Shown here in pieces: positions 7,092 to 12,771 of a DNA stretch of 12,771 nucleotides. The DNA is from Deltaproteobacteria bacterium UBA5756 (lineage in GTDB: Bacteria > Desulfobacterota > Syntrophorhabdia > Syntrophorhabdales > Syntrophorhabdaceae): NCBI GenBank assembly GCA_002418985.1, contig DIFE01000144.1, positions 1-12,771 on the forward strand, given 5' to 3'. Each line of letters opens with the position of its first letter. Position 1 is the stretch's first letter. The notes under the pieces are model-generated. The model saw only the letters and a program-made list of their open reading frames with translations. It did no database searches and was not told where the DNA came from. The position numbers were made by a program, and so were the translations under genes.

Positions 7092-8114
7092 ATGCTGAAT
7101 ATCGGAATCGTGGGAGCAACGGGCTATACGGGCGTTGTCCTGATGTCCTTGCTCCTTACCCATCCCGATGCGAAAATAAATCTTATCACGTCCAATACGT
7201 ATCGGGGCCGCAAGATATCGGATATTTTTCCACTCCTCAGGGGCCGCTTTGATGAAGTGCTGCAGCCAACGGACTCTGATTACCGTGGTGCATGCGACGT
7301 CTATTTCCTATGTCTGCCTCACGGTACATCCATGGCGAAGGCCCGGGAGCTTTTTGACGAAAAGGCCCTCATCATCGATCTCAGTGCCGACTTTCGCTTC
7401 GAAGACCTCGCGACCTATGAGGCCGCATATGTGCCCCATACGGCAAAAGATCTGATCCCCAGGGCGGTCTTCGGCCTACCCGAGTTGTACAGGGACAAGA
7501 TCAAGGGGACAAAGCTTGTAGGGAACCCCGGGTGTTATCCGACGTCGGCAATCCTGGCCCTTTACCCGCTTGTCAAACAGGGCATGCTCGAAGGGGATAT
7601 CTTCATCGATTCAAAGTCAGGTGTGAGCGGGGCAGGCCGCGAAGGAAAGATCGGCAGCCTTTTCTGCGAGGTCTCCGAGGGCTTCCGTGCCTACAACGTC
7701 GGTGTCCACAGACATGAGCCGGAGATACAGAAAGAAGTAAACAAGTATTCGCCTCAGAAGATCTCTTTCGTCCCCCATCTCGTTCCCATGTCCCGGGGTA
7801 TACTGACGACGGTTTACGGCAGACTGTCAAAGCGGGCGAAGACGGCCGATATCCTGGCCCTGTTTCGTGACACTTACAAGAGCGATCAATTTGTCCGGAT
7901 CATGGATGAAAACGTCTATCCCGATACCCGCTACGTGCGTTTTTCCAACTATTGCGATATGGGCCTCAAGGTCCTCGACGACGGTCGGATCATAGTCATC
8001 TCCGCAATAGACAACCTCGTAAAAGGCGCCTCGGGCCAGGCCCTCCAAAACATGAACGTAGCCCTGGCTCTCCCCGAATCCGCCGGCCTCGCATCCATCC
8101 CGCAGTATCCGTAA
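7092..8114 (+). CDS. argC: N-acetyl-gamma-glutamyl-phosphate reductase
   Basis: This 340-residue cytoplasmic enzyme reduces N-acetylglutamyl-5-phosphate to the semialdehyde with NADPH, the third step of arginine/ornithine synthesis. It begins with the nucleotide-binding motif GIVGATGYTG (5-13). The catalytic Cys148 lies in GNPGCYPTS and the conserved active-site histidine in VHRHEPEI (about 205-212); the block SGVSGAGREGK is also typical. I start it at ATG 7092, 5 nt after the rpsI stop. The frame is open upstream to 6921, but that stretch overlaps rpsI and has no family similarity. No strong ribosome-binding site is visible, so translation is probably coupled to rpsI. Linkage of rplM-rpsI-argC recalls gene orders I associate with Geobacter-like bacteria (knowledge, not checked). 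The heptad array starts 5 nt after the TAA. Confidence 0.96.
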   Translation: MLNIGIVGATGYTGVVLMSLLLTHPDAKINLITSNTYRGRKISDIFPLLRGRFDEVLQPTDSDYRGACDVYFLCLPHGTSMAKARELFDEKALIIDLSADFRFEDLATYEAAYVPHTAKDLIPRAVFGLPELYRDKIKGTKLVGNPGCYPTSAILALYPLVKQGMLEGDIFIDSKSGVSGAGREGKIGSLFCEVSEGFRAYNVGVHRHEPEIQKEVNKYSPQKISFVPHLVPMSRGILTTVYGRLSKRAKTADILALFRDTYKSDQFVRIMDENVYPDTRYVRFSNYCDMGLKVLDDGRIIVISAIDNLVKGASGQALQNMNVALALPESAGLASIPQYP

Positions 8115-8119
8115 AGAGG

Positions 8120-8218
8120 GGTAATAGGTAATAGGTGATGGGTCATAGGTACAGCCTGTCCAGCCTGCACTTTTTTTGCCCTTCCCATCACCCATAACCT
8201 ATCACCCATCACCCATCT
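8120..8218. repeat. Second inverted heptanucleotide repeat array at a convergent junction
   Basis: The left arm (8120-8150) reads GGTAATA, GGTAATA, GGTGATG, GGTCATA, GGT. The right arm (8184-8218) has five exact-phase units in the opposite sense: CCCATCA, CCCATAA, CCTATCA, CCCATCA, CCCATCT. The arms are imperfectly complementary over about 17 bp or more (for example GGTGATGGGT at 8134-8143 with ACCCATCACC at 8204-8213). The spacer contains a CAGCCTG direct repeat (8152-8158, 8161-8167) and a run of seven T (8171-8177), which would suit termination of argC. The stop and last codons of the minus-strand gene at 8202 lie in the right arm. Confidence 0.88.
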
Positions 8219-9173
8219 TCTTTATATCCTTAATATGGAGCTGTTCCTTCAGTATGAAGATGAACCCCAGGATGTTGTAGGGGATGTACCATGAGGCGTG
8301 GAAGAAGAGAGAGACGGCGAAGGATTGGTATTTGGGTATTCCGAAGATGGCGAGGAGATAGACAAGAAGAAATTGATAGACGCCGATATATCCCGGCGAT
8401 GATGGGACCGCGAGGCCCATGTTCAGAAGGGCGCAGACAAAAGGGGCGTAGACAAAGGGCAGGGAGACGCCCAGGGTTTTCAGGGAAAAATACAGGGCGC
8501 CGCTCATCGAGAGCCAGTTGGCTATGGACAGAACGACGAAAAGCGCGATCTGCCCCGGCGTGCTGATGCGTCGAAGGTTTTCCTGGATCTCGATCACTCT
8601 GACAGCAAGCTTGTTCAGGAAAGGCCGCTTGAACCGTTCGAGAAAGGCCGCGATCTTTCGAGCTGTTTTCTCACGGCTCACGGCAAATAGCACTATCACG
8701 GAGACGACAAAAATGCCGACGAGTATATACAGGCCCTTGGATACCGAGGGGGGAAGGGCCTGACTCGGGAAGAACAGAAAGGCGATGGAAAGCAAACCCA
8801 GCAAGTCGAAGACCCTGTCGATAAACACGGTGGAAACGGCGTAAGTAAAGGGAATGTTTCTTCGCTTCGAGATGGCGTAACCGCGCGCTACTTCACCGAT
8901 GCGGGCGGGAAGGACATTATTGATGAAGAGGCCGATGAGAAGGGCGATAAAGGCATCGCGAAGCCTTACGTTATTGCCCGTTATCTTCGACCACCTGTAA
9001 GAGCACAGTGTCAGGCACAGGAAGATAAAACACACGGGCAGGAATGCAAACGTCATATCCGCCCGCGCTATCGTTTCGGCAAGCTGCCGAAACTCTATCC
9101 CGCGAAGCGAAAAATAGAGAAGGACAATGCTGATAATGAAACCGAGGATGGTAATGGTTCTGTGTTTTTTCAT
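8202..9173 (-). CDS. LPG_synthase_TM / YbhN-family (UPF0104) integral membrane protein
   Basis: This 323-residue protein has about eight hydrophobic helices. It matches the membrane half of lysylphosphatidylglycerol synthases: an early RW-x-K pair, then NNVLPARIGEVARGY (about 85-99), TVFIDRVFDLLGL and the late PSSPGYIGVYQ loop. In MprF this region flips modified lipids across the membrane. Stand-alone proteins like this one lack the aminoacyl-transferase domain, and many are linked to polyprenyl-phosphate or glycolipid export; the substrate here is unknown. The ATG overlaps the stop of the EamA gene as ATGA (9170-9173), so it is translated with that gene. The C-terminal MGDG and the TGA are encoded by the heptad array, suggesting the repeat was inserted at or expanded into the gene end. 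Confidence 0.87.
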   Translation of the reverse strand: MKKHRTITILGFIISIVLLYFSLRGIEFRQLAETIARADMTFAFLPVCFIFLCLTLCSYRWSKITGNNVRLRDAFIALLIGLFINNVLPARIGEVARGYAISKRRNIPFTYAVSTVFIDRVFDLLGLLSIAFLFFPSQALPPSVSKGLYILVGIFVVSVIVLFAVSREKTARKIAAFLERFKRPFLNKLAVRVIEIQENLRRISTPGQIALFVVLSIANWLSMSGALYFSLKTLGVSLPFVYAPFVCALLNMGLAVPSSPGYIGVYQFLLVYLLAIFGIPKYQSFAVSLFFHASWYIPYNILGFIFILKEQLHIKDIKKMGDG

Positions 9174-10051
9174 CTCTTGTAGTTTGTCACAAATATACCG
9201 GCGCTTACCATGAGAAGTCCCATTATGAGACCCTTTGTCAGCTCGTCGTGCTGGAAGAGAGCCCCGAAAGCCACACCGAAAACGGGAGTGAGAAAAGTGA
9301 AGACCGAAAGCTTCGCCACGGGATAATCATGGATGAGTTTAAACCAGACAAGGTAGCTGACAAAGGCAATTATAACAGACTGGAAGATCAGCGACCAGAT
9401 TGCCATGGCCCCGGGGTCTTTGATCCACTGGGGTTCAAGAAAGTAGGAACAGAGAAAAAGCACTGGAATTGAAAAGACGAGCTGATAGAGGAAGGTGTTG
9501 ATCGGGTGCATCTTCTCGGCGAGGTATTTCTTTATGTATAGCGTGGTGGCTGCCCAGAAAAAGGCTGCAAGAATCTCCAGCATATCACCTATAAACATGA
9601 GCCGGGTGTATTTCGACGGTTTTCCGTAGAAGACACTGACAAGTCCTGCGAAGGCGAGTATGAGGCCGGTCCACTTGAGGGGGCTTAACCTTTCACCGAG
9701 AAAGATGTGGGCCCCGGCCGCAACCACAAAAGGCGACAGGTAGATCAGGATGACAGCCCGCGCCGAGCCCGTAAAGAGCATGCCCAGGTAGAGACAGGCG
9801 AATTCCAGGCCAAAGAGGACTCCAACCACAATCCCGTGCACGAGAAGAGTTCCCCGGTGATAAAGCTTTTGTCTTATGGCCAGGCAGTAGGCTATTCCCA
9901 GTGCCGAAGCTATCACTGAGCGCAGAAAGGAAGTAAAAATAGGGGAAAACCCCGTATTCGTAACCTTGATCGCCGAGTAGTTGAAACCCCAGAGAAAGGC
10001 AAGAATCAGGATGACGACAAATCCCCGCGTGTCGATGTGATCGGTTTTCAT
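9170..10051 (-). CDS. EamA/DMT-family transporter
   Basis: This 293-residue protein has about ten transmembrane helices in two repeated halves, the drug/metabolite transporter EamA arrangement. Typical elements are the first helix FLWGFNYSAIKV, the loop TSFLRSVIASALG, the end of the first half FLGERLSPLKWTGLILAFAGL, and the second-half equivalent FLTPVFGVAFGALFQHDEL with a final GIFVTNYKR. Family members export amino acids, nucleobases or other metabolites across the inner membrane; the substrate cannot be predicted. It is the first gene of an operon with the YbhN-like gene, with ATGA overlap. The ATG at 10051 has no obvious Shine-Dalgarno site and follows a strong-looking promoter closely. 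Confidence 0.9.
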   Translation of the reverse strand: MKTDHIDTRGFVVILILAFLWGFNYSAIKVTNTGFSPIFTSFLRSVIASALGIAYCLAIRQKLYHRGTLLVHGIVVGVLFGLEFACLYLGMLFTGSARAVILIYLSPFVVAAGAHIFLGERLSPLKWTGLILAFAGLVSVFYGKPSKYTRLMFIGDMLEILAAFFWAATTLYIKKYLAEKMHPINTFLYQLVFSIPVLFLCSYFLEPQWIKDPGAMAIWSLIFQSVIIAFVSYLVWFKLIHDYPVAKLSVFTFLTPVFGVAFGALFQHDELTKGLIMGLLMVSAGIFVTNYKR

Positions 10052-10067
10052 TGAGATAATGACCCAT

Positions 10068-10096
10068 GTTTTATAAACATATATACTCTATGTCAA
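10068..10096 (-). promoter_or_regulatory. Promoter for the EamA/YbhN-like operon
   Basis: On the minus strand TTGACA (10096-10091, full consensus), a 17-bp spacer, and TAAAAC (10073-10068, 4 of 6). Initiation about 7 nt downstream would place the transcript start near 10061, leaving only about 10 nt before the ATG at 10051. Confidence 0.6.
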
Positions 10097-10104
10097 GGAA
10101 ATTA

Positions 10105-10151
10105 AGTCCCGCAGGGACTCGAGACTGCAAGACCCTCCGATTCAGGGTTTT
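10105..10151. other. Two adjacent hairpins between divergent promoters
   Basis: The first is AGTCCC-GCA-GGGACT (10105-10119), a perfect 6-bp stem. The second pairs AAGACCCT (10129-10136) with AGGGTTTT (10144-10151) around a 7-nt loop and runs into T-rich DNA, like a weak plus-strand terminator. No plus-strand gene ends here, so they may be operator sites, an insulating terminator or chance. Confidence 0.45.
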
Positions 10152-10154
10152 CCC

Positions 10155-10187
10155 TTGACAATGTGTTGATATTTTTGTTTCTATTAT
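10155..10187 (+). promoter_or_regulatory. Candidate promoter region for fabH
   Basis: A perfect TTGACA at 10155-10160. Possible -10 elements are TTCTAT (10179-10184, 18-bp spacer, 3 of 6) or TATTAT (10182-10187, spacer too long at 21). The -35 is convincing; the -10 is not settled. Confidence 0.4.
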
Positions 10188-10219
10188 CAGCAAAACCAAG
10201 AAAAACACGGAGCTTTCCT

Positions 10220-11206
10220 ATGAAGAGAACTGCTATTGTCGGGACGGGTTCATACGTCCCGGATCACATCATGACGAATTTCGATATTGAAAAGTTCCTC
10301 GACACCACTGACGAATGGATCTATACCCGCACGGGGATCAAGGCCCGAAGGATAGCAGATAAGGACCAGGCCACCTCAGACCTTTGCAAGGTGGCGTGCG
10401 AGAGGGCGATGGAGGTGGCCGGCGTAACGGCGGCCGATATCGATCTCATTATTCTCGCCACAATTACACCCGATACACACTGCCCCGCCGGGTCGAACTG
10501 GCTTGAGGCAAAACTGGGCTGCAAGAACGCGGTTTCCTTCGACGTAACCGCCGCTTGCTCAGGGTTTCTCTTCGCCCTGCATGTAGCCGACAAACTCATC
10601 AAGTCGGGAGCGAACAAGAAGGTTCTCGTCGTTGCGGGCGAGATCATGACGAGGGTGGTCAACTGGAAAGAACGGGAAAGCTGCATCCTCTGGGGCGACG
10701 GCGCGGGAGCGGCAGTGGTGGCGGAATCCGACAACGGAGCGCAGATCCTTTCCACCCACATCCATACCGACGGGGCTGCCGGCGACACTCTTCTCATGCC
10801 CGGCGGCGGATCGAAGACAACGCCCATCTCCTACGAAAGCGTCGACAAGGGCCTGCACTTCCTCAAGATGATCGAGGCGAACAAATCCTTTAAAGTGGCC
10901 GTTACGCGCTTTGCCGAGGCGAGCGAGGAAGCGGTGGCATTTAGCGGCTATACCGTCCATGACGCGGATATCATCATTCCTCACCAGGCGAACCTGAGAA
11001 TACTCCAGGGCATGGCGAAGAAGCTCGGCGTCCCCATGGAAAAGATCTACATGACGATAGAAAAGTACGGCAACATATCCTCGGCGACGGTCCCCATCGC
11101 ACTCGACGAGGCAGTCCGCGACGGCACAATTAAAAAGGATTCCCTCGTCCTCCTCACCGCCTTCGGCGGTGGACTCACATGGGGAAGCAGCCTGATCCGG
11201 TGGTAA
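10220..11206 (+). CDS. fabH: 3-oxoacyl-ACP synthase III (KAS III)
   Basis: This 328-residue protein condenses a short acyl-CoA (often acetyl-CoA) with malonyl-ACP to start fatty-acid synthesis in the cytoplasm. The thiolase-fold catalytic triad is visible: Cys113 in AACSGF, His255 in PHQANLR and Asn285 in YGNISSATVP. The TRTGI motif (37-40), LWGDGAGAAVV and the closing AFGGGLTWG are also typical. I start at ATG 10220, with GGAG at 10209-10212 in good position. The frame is open back to GTG 10163, but that would add 19 hydrophobic residues overlapping the promoter. Unlike many fabH genes it has no fab neighbours here (plsX, fabD, fabG, acpP absent). The segment PDTHCPAGSNWLEAKLG differs from the PD-x-x-FPSTA-x-x-x-Q form I know in common FabH proteins, so primer choice or exact role could differ. 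Confidence 0.94.
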   Translation: MKRTAIVGTGSYVPDHIMTNFDIEKFLDTTDEWIYTRTGIKARRIADKDQATSDLCKVACERAMEVAGVTAADIDLIILATITPDTHCPAGSNWLEAKLGCKNAVSFDVTAACSGFLFALHVADKLIKSGANKKVLVVAGEIMTRVVNWKERESCILWGDGAGAAVVAESDNGAQILSTHIHTDGAAGDTLLMPGGGSKTTPISYESVDKGLHFLKMIEANKSFKVAVTRFAEASEEAVAFSGYTVHDADIIIPHQANLRILQGMAKKLGVPMEKIYMTIEKYGNISSATVPIALDEAVRDGTIKKDSLVLLTAFGGGLTWGSSLIRW

Positions 11207-11209
11207 CGG

Positions 11210-11238
11210 TTTACATTTGATTCAAAAATATTTAGAAT
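11210..11238 (+). promoter_or_regulatory. Promoter for tRNA-Ser
   Basis: TTTACA (11210-11215), a 17-bp spacer, then TAGAAT (11233-11238); each hexamer has 5 of 6 consensus bases. The expected start near 11245 is just before the mature tRNA 5' end at 11250. It lies in the 43-bp gap after fabH, so the tRNA gene has its own promoter. Confidence 0.65.
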
Positions 11239-11249
11239 AATCAATCCCC

Positions 11250-11339
11250 GGAGGGATGGCTGAGCGGCCGAAAGCGGCGGTCTTGAAAACCGTTGGGCGT
11301 GCAAGCGCCCCGTGGGTTCGAATCCTACTCCCTCCGCCA
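11250..11339 (+). tRNA. tRNA-Ser(UGA) with encoded CCA
   Basis: A 90-nt class II tRNA. The acceptor stem GGAGGGA (11250-11256) pairs with TCCCTCC (11329-11335), followed by discriminator G and encoded CCA (11337-11339). The anticodon loop is CTTGAAA with anticodon TGA at 11284-11286, reading UCA and related serine codons. A long variable arm (GGGCG / CGCCC) and the T loop TTCGAAT between GTGGG and CCTAC confirm the serine type. Nothing suggests a pseudogene. Confidence 0.98.
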
Positions 11340-11638
11340 TATTTCCCCATGATTTCAACGATAATGCTAGTGAGATTAGAGGCCCGAGCATATCCTGAAC
11401 TAGCCCATGTTTTCACCGGACAATTGAAACCTGAAATGCGGTTTCCCCGAACATTGCCTGCTCGTCGTTTCCGTGCGTAGGATGGTCTCAGGCGCGGCAT
11501 CCCACATTTCGCGGGCAGCTCTCCGTTGACATGGAAGCCCGCGTTGTTCTATGCTTTGAGTCTTGACTGGCAGCTGTTAGTGCAATGGCGGCCAAACAAC
11601 TCACAATTATTGCTTGATGCGCATAACCAGGGAGATAA
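11340..11638. other. About 300 bp without a recognisable gene
   Basis: Reading both strands, I see no gene with plausible start, length and composition between the tRNA and the channel gene. It holds the candidate channel promoter and an inverted repeat near 11510-11543. Such a stretch beside a tRNA could be a remnant of an integrated element, but I find no integrase fragment and no copy of the tRNA 3' end downstream within the window. Confidence 0.6.
11526..11555 (+). promoter_or_regulatory. Candidate promoter of the MscS-like gene
   Basis: A perfect TTGACA (11526-11531), an 18-bp spacer and TATGCT (11550-11555, 4 of 6). The leader would be about 75 nt. The inverted repeat CGCGGGC (11510-11516) / GCCCGCG (11537-11543) brackets the -35 box, a position where a repressor could act. 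Confidence 0.45.
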
Positions 11639-12010
11639 ATGGAGTTACTGAATAGAGTCTATCTCGAGAATACAATACAAGCCTGGCTTGTTGCAGCCTG
11701 CATCTTAATAGTCGTGTTTGCCATATTGAAAGGCAGTCAGCGTGTGGGAATCCGCCGGTTATCCAGGCTGTCAGCCTCAACGGATAATGAAATTGACGAC
11801 TTTCTGGTTAATATACTCAAAGGCACGAAGGTTTTTATCCTGCTTATTGCCTCTGCTTATGTGGCATCCTGTGCAATTACGTTAAAACCTTCCATTGCCG
11901 CCCTGTGGCAGAAAGCGGTTATCCTGGCGTTGATTCTCCAGGGGGGGGTTCTGGGCGAGCGCCGGCATTTCTTTTTGGCTAGGCCGGAAGATTCAAAAGC
12001 GTATGGATGA
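11639..12010 (+). CDS. MscS-family channel, N-terminal part (frameshifted)
   Basis: This 123-residue frame starts at ATG 11639 behind AGGGAG (11629-11634). It encodes a membrane helix at about 13-30, a basic/polar linker with DNEIDDFLVNILKGT, and further helices at about 65-80 and 88-101, as in four- or five-helix MscS proteins of the YnaI/YbdG type. After ILALILQGG the frame stops making sense (VLGERRHFFLARPEDSKAYG) and ends in TGA. The natural continuation, FWASAGISFWLGRKIQKR, is in another frame and joins the fragment at 12003. The switch falls at eight consecutive G (11941-11948): seven G would restore one 351-codon gene. The fragment alone lacks the pore and would not make a channel. Confidence 0.75.
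   Translation: MELLNRVYLENTIQAWLVAACILIVVFAILKGSQRVGIRRLSRLSASTDNEIDDFLVNILKGTKVFILLIASAYVASCAITLKPSIAALWQKAVILALILQGGVLGERRHFFLARPEDSKAYG
11941..11948 (+). repeat. Run of eight G at the frameshift site
   Basis: A homopolymer inside the MscS-like coding region, directly where homology moves from one frame to another. Removing one G gives CAG GGG GGG TTC TGG and an uninterrupted protein. It may be a slippage site (phase variation), a fixed mutation or a read error. Confidence 0.8.
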
Positions 12011-12695
12011 GGACACGTCCAGCGCCACCACGATCACCTTTCTGGGGTTTGTAGCGCGCATTATTTTGTGGGTTATTGTCCTGCTTTTGATACTGGACAA
12101 CCTGGGTGTCAACATCACCGGCCTGGTCGCCGGACTGGGCATAGGTGGCATTGCCGTGGCTCTGGCCGTGCAGAACGTCCTGGGTGATCTTCTGGCTTCT
12201 TTGTCGATCGTTTTGGACAAGCCTTTTGTTATTGGCGATTTTGTTGTGGTCGATTCACTTTCAGGTACTATCGAGCACATCGGTCTAAAGACCACGCGAA
12301 TCCGCAGTCTCAGCGGAGAACAATTGATCTTTTCCAACAATGATCTCTTAAAAAGCCGTATCCGCAATTACAAGCGTATGTCTGAAAGACGTGTCGTTTT
12401 TGGGTTTGGCGTCGTGTATCAGACCTCGCTGGACAAGTTGAAGAGCATCAAGGAGATCGTCAGTGATATAATCAGGAAAGAGGAAAACGCCCGCTTTGAT
12501 CGGGTTCATTTTAAAGAATATGGAGATTCATCACTGAATTTTGAAGTTGTCTATTTTGTGACCAACCCGGAGTACAGCACGTATATGGATGTTCAGGAAG
12601 CGATCAATCAGGAAATATTTCGCCGTTTTGAGGAAGAAGGCATCGAGTTTGCCTATCCGACTCAAACACTTCTCATTCAGCGTGAAGCGAAGTAA
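12003..12695 (+). CDS. MscS-family channel, pore and C-terminal part (frameshifted)
   Basis: These 230 residues hold the diagnostic parts of a small-conductance mechanosensitive channel: a helix at about 12-33, then the pore-lining helix and start of the beta domain (VAGLGIGGIAVALAVQNVLG, then DKPFVIGDFVV). The lower beta and alpha/beta domains follow (ISNN-like FSNNDLL, RIRNYKRM, FEVVYFVTNPEYSTYMDVQ). MscS proteins form homoheptamers in the inner membrane and release solutes during osmotic downshock. The apparent ATG at 12003 lies inside a conserved stretch (QKRMDEDTSS) and has no good ribosome-binding site, so this is the second half of the gene starting at 11639. The two parts overlap by 8 nt in different frames. 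Length after repair (about 351 residues) suits the family, so the only damage is at the G run. Confidence 0.85.
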   Translation: MDEDTSSATTITFLGFVARIILWVIVLLLILDNLGVNITGLVAGLGIGGIAVALAVQNVLGDLLASLSIVLDKPFVIGDFVVVDSLSGTIEHIGLKTTRIRSLSGEQLIFSNNDLLKSRIRNYKRMSERRVVFGFGVVYQTSLDKLKSIKEIVSDIIRKEENARFDRVHFKEYGDSSLNFEVVYFVTNPEYSTYMDVQEAINQEIFRRFEEEGIEFAYPTQTLLIQREAK

Positions 12696-12715
12696 AACCG
12701 AAATATACTGGTGAT

Positions 12716-12742
12716 AAAAAGGCCGGCGTTTATTGTCCGGCC
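12716..12742 (-). terminator. Rho-independent terminator of the minus-strand gene at the right edge
   Basis: On the minus strand GGCCGG (12742-12737), a 10-nt loop, CCGGCC (12726-12721), then TTTTT (12720-12716). The stem is perfect and all G/C. The T-run direction fits transcription entering from the right. The stem could also slow transcripts from the channel gene, but there is no T-run on that side. Confidence 0.75.
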
Positions 12743-12771
12743 AGGTGTTTGTACCAGACGTTCATGCTCTC
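12730..12771 (-). CDS. C-terminal end of an unidentified protein (truncated by window edge)
   Basis: One minus-strand frame is open from the right edge to a TAA at 12732-12730 and encodes ESMNVWYKHLAGQ at its end. The stop lies in the loop of a good terminator hairpin, which supports a real gene end here. Thirteen residues are too few to assign a family. Confidence 0.45.
   Translation of the reverse strand, partial: ESMNVWYKHLAGQ

Noticed and set aside
1861..8218. CRISPR array
   Set aside because: The units are contiguous 7-mers without spacers, arranged as facing inverted arms, and no cas gene is present.
10163..10219. fabH starting at GTG 10163
   Set aside because: The added residues would overlap the promoter and precede the normal N-terminus (MKRTAIVGTGSYVP); ATG 10220 has a good GGAG site.
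11355..11480. Degraded transposase or insertion-sequence end downstream of the tRNA
   Set aside because: No recognisable transposase motif, terminal inverted repeat or target duplication could be found by eye.
11047..11500. Minus-strand reading frames across the tRNA (with segments such as GVGFEPTGRLHAQRF and SRIRTHGALARPTVF)
   Set aside because: These are the well-known false proteins produced by translating the antisense of a tRNA-Ser gene; they overlap fabH and the tRNA.

Overview
The window looks like chromosomal DNA from a Gram-negative bacterium with slightly GC-rich coding regions. The order rplM-rpsI-argC, PAS-type hybrid sensor kinases, a 540-residue SerA and heptanucleotide repeat arrays between genes would suit Desulfobacterota (old Deltaproteobacteria) or a relative. 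That placement is inferred from gene content and style; no marker here fixes the species. Most of the window is housekeeping and envelope genes, with two visibly broken genes.

Layout. (1) Positions 1-1872 hold the C-terminal part of a PAS/histidine kinase whose frame continues, after one in-frame TAG, into a receiver domain. This is a hybrid kinase split by an amber codon. (2) serA (1947-3569, minus) is convergent with it; an inverted array of 7-bp repeats fills the gap. (3) Divergent from serA, an isoprenylcysteine/phospholipid-methyltransferase-like membrane protein (3681-4448) is followed 4 nt later by an ArnT/PMT-like glycosyltransferase (4453-6159). (4) A new promoter precedes rplM-rpsI-argC (6249-8114). 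(5) A second inverted heptad array lies at the next convergent junction. Beyond it, on the minus strand, is a two-gene operon: EamA transporter then LPG_synthase_TM/YbhN-family membrane protein, with a 4-base ATGA overlap (10051-8202). (6) Divergent from that operon is a stand-alone fabH (10220-11206). (7) tRNA-Ser(UGA), with its own promoter and an encoded CCA, lies at 11250-11339. (8) About 300 bp without a gene follow. (9) A mechanosensitive-channel (MscS) gene is frameshifted at a run of eight G (11941-11948). (10) At the right edge are the last 13 codons of a minus-strand gene and its terminator.

Functional picture. Amino-acid synthesis (serine, arginine), translation (L13, S9, tRNA-Ser) and fatty-acid initiation (FabH) are mixed with envelope functions: membrane methyltransferase, polyprenyl-phosphate-sugar transferase, lipid flippase-like protein, drug/metabolite exporter and osmotic safety valve. 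I see no defence system, CRISPR array, intact mobile element or clear new multi-gene system. The features most worth a second look are the amber-split kinase, the G-tract frameshift in the channel gene, and the heptad arrays, which occur at two of the three convergent gene ends and supply the last codons and stop codon of two genes.
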